Assembly: GCA_024226515.1 (NCBI GenBank)
Contig: JAAELQ010000147.1
Coordinates: forward strand, 124,001 to 188,000
Reading direction: 5' to 3'
From: a bacterium
Lineage (GTDB): Bacteria; Acidobacteriota; Polarisedimenticolia; Polarisedimenticolales; Polarisedimenticolaceae
DNA length: 64,000 nt
Program-made: the position numbers and the translations under genes
Notes under the pieces: model-generated
What the model saw: only the letters and a program-made list of their open reading frames with translations
Told to the model about the DNA's origin: nothing
Database searches by the model: none
Shown here: in pieces, positions 59,827 through 64,000 of the stretch
Layout of the letters: each line of letters opens with the position of its first letter
Numbering within the stretch: the first letter of the stretch is position 1

Positions 59827-60632
59827 TCCGAGCCGGTCCGCGTCGCGGCCTTGGCCTCCGCCCACAGCTGCTCCAGGCGATCGAGGTCGGTCTGCGCGAC
59901 CTCGCGTCCGCCGTCGGCGAGGGTGCGTTCGATCCAGCGGAAGCGCGCGCCGAACTTGTGGTTGGCGCGTTCGATCGCACCCTCGGGGTCGATGTCCAGG
60001 CGTCGCGCCAGGTTGACCAGGCTGAACAGCAGGTCACCCAGCTCCTCGCGCGACTCGTCGTGGTCGCCGGACTCGACAGCGCGCCGGAGTTCGGCGAGCT
60101 CCTCGTCGATCTTCTCCAGTACGTCCTCCGCGCGCTTCCAGTCGAAGCCGACGCGCGAGGCCTTCGCGCCGAGGCGTTGAGCCTTGAGCAGGCCGGGCAA
60201 GGCCGAAGGCACGCCGTCCAGGACCGAGCGGTCGGGCGCGGCCTTACCGGCCTCGGCCTTCTCGCGCTGCTTGATCGCCTCCCAGTGGACCAGGACGTCG
60301 TCCGAGGTTTCGGCCGAGGCGTCGCCGAAGACGTGCGGGTGACGGCGGATCATCTTCTGCGCGATGCCACGCACGACGTCGTCCACCGTGAAGCGGCCCT
60401 GCTCCTTGGCCAGCCGGCTGAGGAACACGATCTGGAACAACAGGTCGCCCAGCTCTTCGCACAGCTCGACGGGGTCGTCGTGATCCAGCGCCTCGGCGAC
60501 CTCGTAGCACTCCTCGATCAGGTAGCCGCGCAGCGTCTCGTACGTCTGCTCGCGGTCCCACGGGCAGCCGCCCGGCTCGCGCAGCCGGTCCATGATCGCC
60601 ACTAATCCGTCTAACCCGTCCAGGTGATCCAT
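59823..60632 (-). CDS. mazG: Nucleoside triphosphate pyrophosphohydrolase MazG
   Basis: A 269-residue two-domain MazG hydrolysing NTPs. Both halves carry the E-x-x-E...E-x-x-D helix motifs (LIEECYEVAEALD, CEELGDLLFQIVF; then KIDEELAELRRAV, REELGDLLFSLVN). ATG at 60632 has GAGGGAG six bases upstream; an upstream frame to 60671 is not family-like. Divergent from the DUF1844 gene. Confidence 0.93.
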   Translation of the reverse strand: MDHLDGLDGLVAIMDRLREPGGCPWDREQTYETLRGYLIEECYEVAEALDHDDPVELCEELGDLLFQIVFLSRLAKEQGRFTVDDVVRGIAQKMIRRHPHVFGDASAETSDDVLVHWEAIKQREKAEAGKAAPDRSVLDGVPSALPGLLKAQRLGAKASRVGFDWKRAEDVLEKIDEELAELRRAVESGDHDESREELGDLLFSLVNLARRLDIDPEGAIERANHKFGARFRWIERTLADGGREVAQTDLDRLEQLWAEAKAATRTGSD

Positions 60633-60725
60633 CCAGGCTCCCTCGCCTTGACTTGCCGATCGGCCAAACACATCTTTGAGCCCCGAGATTCCTTCTCGTT
60701 ATCCGTTTGGTTCGAGGGCTTTCGA

Positions 60726-60755
60726 TTGAAAGGCCGAGAATCGCAATGGTACCAT
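60726..60755 (+). promoter_or_regulatory. Promoter of the DUF1844 gene
   Basis: TTGAAA (60726-60731), 18 bp, TACCAT (60750-60755), leaving about 45 bases of leader. It lies in the gap divergent from mazG. Confidence 0.4.
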
Positions 60756-60805
60756 CGCGCTCGAAACGGGCGCGTGGCGCAAACAGCGCGGAAAACGAGG
60801 AGCCA

Positions 60806-61318
60806 ATGGCCGAACGCGAAGAGGGAAGCAGAGAGCAACAGGAAGGTTCGGACGTCGAGATCAAGGTGACCGACCGGCGGTTGTTCAACCTCGAAGGCGA
60901 GCTTCGCGGCTCCATCGAGGCTGATGACGCGGACCCGGCCGAGGAAACCAGCGAAACTGCAGCGGAGGCACCTGCGCCGACGCCGCAGGCGCCGGAACCG
61001 GTCGAGGCCGCGGCCGAGCAGCCGCAAGGGGAGCCGGGGCAGTTCGAGCATCGACCGGTCGAGGATCCGCCAGGCGTCAGCTTCGCGATGCTCGTCGGGG
61101 CGATGGCAGAGCCCGCTTTGATGTTCCTGGGAGAGCACCCCGAAACCGGGGAACAGGAAGTCAACCTCGAACGAGCTCGAGTCCAGATCGACCTGCTGGA
61201 AACGCTGCGCATCAAATGCCGGGGAAATCTGTCAACGGAAGAGGAAGACGCGCTGGAGCGGCTGTTGTACCAGCTGCGCATGTTCTACGTCTCCCGTTCG
61301 GGGGGCGCTCCGGGCTAG
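60806..61318 (+). CDS. DUF1844 domain protein
   Basis: A 170-residue protein of unknown function. An acidic, low-complexity N-terminus (rich in E, A, P, about 40-90) precedes the DUF1844 domain (VSFAMLVGAMAEPALMFLG, VQIDLLETLRIKCRGNL, LERLLYQLRMFYV). ATG at 60806 has AGGAG upstream. The next gene begins inside its last 103 bases. Confidence 0.78.
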   Translation: MAEREEGSREQQEGSDVEIKVTDRRLFNLEGELRGSIEADDADPAEETSETAAEAPAPTPQAPEPVEAAAEQPQGEPGQFEHRPVEDPPGVSFAMLVGAMAEPALMFLGEHPETGEQEVNLERARVQIDLLETLRIKCRGNLSTEEEDALERLLYQLRMFYVSRSGGAPG

Positions 61319-63312
61319 TTCCCTGGCTGTTCCTGTTCGGCCTGCTGGCCGCGCTGCTCGCGTCGGGCGGGCCGGCGGCGGCACAGAGTTCGGGCAACAA
61401 GATCCGACTCGGCGGAGGCGCGCCCGAGCCGGACACCGCTCCGGCAGAGAACCAGTTCGGGGAGGCACGGCGCGGCTTCGACTACGAGTCGTTCCAGTCG
61501 CGGCTCGAGAATCACTGGTTCGAGCGCAAGGCCTATCTCGCCGACGGTCGCTACGAGGACGCCGACAAGCAATCAGAGAAGATCCGCGACTTCTGCGCCG
61601 AGGAGGGCGTCAAGCGCCTCCCGGATCTTTCGGGCGCGCTGATCGCGGAGGCACGCCGCCTGGCCGAGGAGGGCGACAGCCAGCGGGCGATCGAATCTCT
61701 GCGCCTGGCGGAAGAGTTCGATCCGGGGCGGCCCCAGGTCCACCTGGCGCGGGCGTCGGTCTACTGGCACCACGGAATGCGCGTCGTGCCCGCGGCGACG
61801 GAGCTCGTCGCGGCGCTGCGCACCACCGCGCAGCGCTCGATCGCCAGCCTGACGCTGCTGCACCGCGTCGTCCTCGTTCTCTCGATCGCGGCGATGGGCT
61901 GCGTGCTCCTGTTCTCGACCATGATGCTGTGGCGCTACCAGATCCCGTTCCGCCACGAGGTCGAGGAGTGGGTCGAGCACTTCGCGGGAGACCCCTGGAC
62001 CCAGATCGCAGGCTGGGCGCTGCTGCTGCTGCCGCTGGTGTTGTGGATCGGCGGTGGCTGGATCGCCGTCTACTGGATCGTGATCATGTTCCGCTTCATG
62101 CGGCGCTCCGAACGCGCGACGGCGGCGGTGCTGCTCCTCGCGTGTACGCTGGCCTTCCCGGCCTACCGCGCGACGATCGGTCTGTTCCGCATGAGCTCCG
62201 ACCCGGTCGTGCGGACGACGCTGGCCTCGGCCGGCGGCGAGTACGATCCGGACCGTATCCTCGAGCTGCAGCAGCTCGTCGCCGCGCATCCGGAGAACGC
62301 GGTCTATCGCTTCCTGCTCGGTGGCCTGTACAGGAACGGCCGTTACTTCGAGGAGGCGTACTTCGAGTACAAGACGGCGATCGAGCTGGACCCCGACATG
62401 GCGGCGGCTCACATCAACGTCGGCAACATCTTCCACGCGACCGGGCAGCTGACCGAGGCGATCGCGCGTTACAACGACGCGCTGGCCGTCGAGGGCGACT
62501 CGGTGCTGGCGCTGTTCAACCGGCACCTCGCGCAGTCCGAGTCGTTCCGCTTCAAGGAGGCTGAGGCCACGCTCGAGGAGGCGCGGGCGCTCGACGCCGA
62601 GCTGCTGGACGGGCTGCTGGGCTCGACGGCCGAGCGGCGCGACCGGCAGACCGTCGTCGACGCCACGCTGGACACCGCCTCGATCTGGGCCTCGGCGCTG
62701 CAGGGACGCAACGCCGCCGACGCCCCCGCCGCCGTTGCGGGGCTGAGCCCTGCGGCGTGGCTGCTGAACCCGGTCAGCCTCGTTTCGATCGTGGCGCTGC
62801 TGGCCGGCATGGCGCTGGTCTTCTTCAGCGATTCGCGTAAGACGGCGCGGCGTTGCATCCGCTGCGGCCGTCCGTGCTGTCACTACTGCAAGAGTGGGCG
62901 AGAGGGCCGCGAGTACTGCAGCCAGTGCCTGCACCTGTTCGTCCGCGGCGACGGCCTCGCTCCCGAGACCAAGACGAAGAAGATGTACGAGGTCGAGCGC
63001 TACGAGCGACGCAACCGTCGCGCGCGGCGCCTGGCGTCCGTGCTGTTGCCCGGCTCGGCCCACGTGTTGCGCGGGCGCTCGGCGATCGGCGTGGCGCTGC
63101 TGTCGACCTGGCTCGCCGCCTGGATCGCGTGGCTGCCCTCGACCCTGCAGCCGATCGAACGCCTCTCCGGATTCGACCTGCGCTTCGAGCTGCTGGTTAC
63201 GCCGGGAGTCGTACCCGACGTGTACGCGTTCAACCCGTTCGGCATCGTCGCGTTCGTCGGCCTGGTCGTCGTGTGGTTCATGGGTAACGTCTGGAGCTGG
63301 GAGAGCAGGTAG
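61216..63312 (+). CDS. Multi-pass TPR membrane protein with a zinc-ribbon
   Basis: A 698-residue membrane protein of unknown function. A hydrophobic signal-like helix (about 35-57), then a helical soluble part (about 75-205, TPR-like), membrane helices (about 213-235, 260-290, 300-318), TPR units (about 345-475: YFEYKTAIELDPDMAAAHIN), a further helix (about 518-535), a C4-type cluster (CIRCGRPCCHYCKSG...CSQC, about 547-573) and C-terminal helices. ATG at 61216 overlaps the DUF1844 gene by 103 bases and has no clear ribosome site; a later non-ATG start is possible. Domain set is seen in other Acidobacteria-like genomes. Confidence 0.72.
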   Translation: MPGKSVNGRGRRAGAAVVPAAHVLRLPFGGRSGLVPWLFLFGLLAALLASGGPAAAQSSGNKIRLGGGAPEPDTAPAENQFGEARRGFDYESFQSRLENHWFERKAYLADGRYEDADKQSEKIRDFCAEEGVKRLPDLSGALIAEARRLAEEGDSQRAIESLRLAEEFDPGRPQVHLARASVYWHHGMRVVPAATELVAALRTTAQRSIASLTLLHRVVLVLSIAAMGCVLLFSTMMLWRYQIPFRHEVEEWVEHFAGDPWTQIAGWALLLLPLVLWIGGGWIAVYWIVIMFRFMRRSERATAAVLLLACTLAFPAYRATIGLFRMSSDPVVRTTLASAGGEYDPDRILELQQLVAAHPENAVYRFLLGGLYRNGRYFEEAYFEYKTAIELDPDMAAAHINVGNIFHATGQLTEAIARYNDALAVEGDSVLALFNRHLAQSESFRFKEAEATLEEARALDAELLDGLLGSTAERRDRQTVVDATLDTASIWASALQGRNAADAPAAVAGLSPAAWLLNPVSLVSIVALLAGMALVFFSDSRKTARRCIRCGRPCCHYCKSGREGREYCSQCLHLFVRGDGLAPETKTKKMYEVERYERRNRRARRLASVLLPGSAHVLRGRSAIGVALLSTWLAAWIAWLPSTLQPIERLSGFDLRFELLVTPGVVPDVYAFNPFGIVAFVGLVVVWFMGNVWSWESR

Positions 63313-63317
63313 GCTCG

Positions 63318-64000
63318 ATGGCGCTTCAAGGAACACTCAAGGACTTCGGGCTGGGAGACATCTTCCAGCTGATCGGGATTCAACGGAAGACCGGCGTGCT
63401 CACGCTCGAGAACGATCAGGACACGGTGTTGGTCAAGTTCCTCGAGGGGCAAGTCGTCGGCGCCGACACTCGCGCGCGCACACTGGAGGATCTGCTCGGC
63501 TCGGTGCTGGTCCGCACGGGCCGACTTCCCGAGTCGCAGCTGCACGACGCGTTGGCGATCCAGAAGAAGACACTGCAGCGCCTGGGCCACGTACTGGTCC
63601 AGTCGAAGATGATCTCCGAGGACGATCTGGTCGAGGCCCTGCGCGTGCAGTCGCTGCAGATCGTCTACCGGCTGTTCCGTTGGCAGGAGGGCTCGTTCGT
63701 CTTCGCGCAGCAGGATGACCTGGAGTACGACGAGAAGCACTTCACGCCGATCAGTTCCGAGACCATCCTCATGGAAGGCGCCCGGATGGTCGACGAGTGG
63801 CCGATCATCGCCCGGCGGGTCTACTCCGACAAGATGGTGCTGCGGCAGACGGAGGCCGCGCAGGAGCTGGAGCTGGAGGTCGAGTCGATCGTCGACACAG
63901 ACCTCGACTTCGACTTCGGCTTCGACCAGGGCGAGTCCGAGAAGATGCCGGCCGCTCCGGAGAAGGACGAGGCGTCGAACAAGGTCAAGCTCTCCGCCGA
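63318..64000 (+). CDS. DUF4388 domain protein, 3' end cut by window
   Basis: The frame opens with MALQGTLKDFGLGDIFQLIG, a classic DUF4388/PATAN start, and remains open to the window end (227 full codons seen). KTGVLTLENDQDTVLVKF and GQVVGADTRARTLEDLLGSV continue the domain, with MshEN-like segments (RLPESQLHDALAIQKK, KMISEDDLVEALRVQ). After about residue 190 the sequence turns acidic (VDTDLDFDFGFDQGES). Related in its first domain to the gene at 37125. The rest is outside the window. Confidence 0.85.
   Translation, partial: MALQGTLKDFGLGDIFQLIGIQRKTGVLTLENDQDTVLVKFLEGQVVGADTRARTLEDLLGSVLVRTGRLPESQLHDALAIQKKTLQRLGHVLVQSKMISEDDLVEALRVQSLQIVYRLFRWQEGSFVFAQQDDLEYDEKHFTPISSETILMEGARMVDEWPIIARRVYSDKMVLRQTEAAQELELEVESIVDTDLDFDFGFDQGESEKMPAAPEKDEASNKVKLSA

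Overview
This is a dense, GC-rich chromosomal window from a diderm (Gram-negative type) bacterium. Evidence for an outer membrane is an Omp85 beta-barrel protein, a TamB-like domain, signal-peptide proteins and a lytic transglycosylase. The mix of genes points to Acidobacteriota or a nearby lineage, with Myxococcota-like or candidate phyla as alternatives: fused alpha/beta E1 dehydrogenase, DUF4388 proteins, HprK-RapZ-EIIA-HPr-EI, MopE-type metal-binding repeats, and recO-glyQ-glyS-ppdK. No rRNA gene is present, so the taxonomic guess rests on gene content only.

Layout. 1-1.3 kb: end of a biotin-dependent acyl-CoA carboxylase unit. 1.3-4.5 kb (minus strand): a fused branched-chain 2-oxoacid dehydrogenase E1 and a secreted propeller protein. 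4.6-12.6 kb: aspS, then the tightly overlapping phoH-pgpH-ybeY-corC-era operon. 12.7-19.4 kb: a large secreted repeat protein divergent from a propeller histidine kinase/response regulator pair. 19.6-26.1 kb: recO-glyQ-glyS-ppdK. 26.2-33.5 kb: a histone-H1-like/DksA hybrid, a 5'-truncated RlmI-type methyltransferase remnant, and a 2041-residue single-chain fusion of TamB with a five-POTRA Omp85 barrel. 33.5-38.6 kb: inverted repeats and a terminator, a sigma region-4-only protein, mutL, a lytic transglycosylase and a DUF4388/TPR protein. 38.7-45.7 kb: yceD-rpmF, fatty-acid synthesis genes fabH-fabD-fabG-acpP-fabF, and etfBA. 45.7-52.6 kb: a MITE-like palindromic element, a type II GAPDH-like protein, a regulatory PTS block (hprK-rapZ-EIIA-HPr-EI), a cupin and a MerR regulator. 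52.7-56.8 kb: three tRNA genes interleaved with surE-pcm-DedA, acylphosphatase-apt and a TPR membrane protein. 56.8-64 kb: ssb, dtd-xerC, accA, mazG, DUF1844, a TPR/zinc-ribbon membrane protein and the start of a second DUF4388 gene.

How the genes fit together. Most of the window is core housekeeping: translation (aspS, glyQS, dtd, era, ybeY, rpmF), repair and recombination (recO, mutL, ssb, xerC) and lipid synthesis (fab genes, accA, acyl-CoA carboxylase). The sugar/nitrogen signalling block has every phosphotransfer component but no EIIB or EIIC, so it looks regulatory rather than transport-related. The most unusual locus is 26.2-34.2 kb, which holds three things worth testing: a covalent inner-to-outer-membrane TamB-Omp85 bridge, a DksA zinc finger with a lysine-rich chromatin-like tail, and a stand-alone sigma region 4.

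Promoters that can be read by eye share a -35 of TTGAC(G/A) and a -10 of the TAnnnT type at 17-18 bp. Several lie so close to the start codon that the mRNAs may be leaderless or nearly so.
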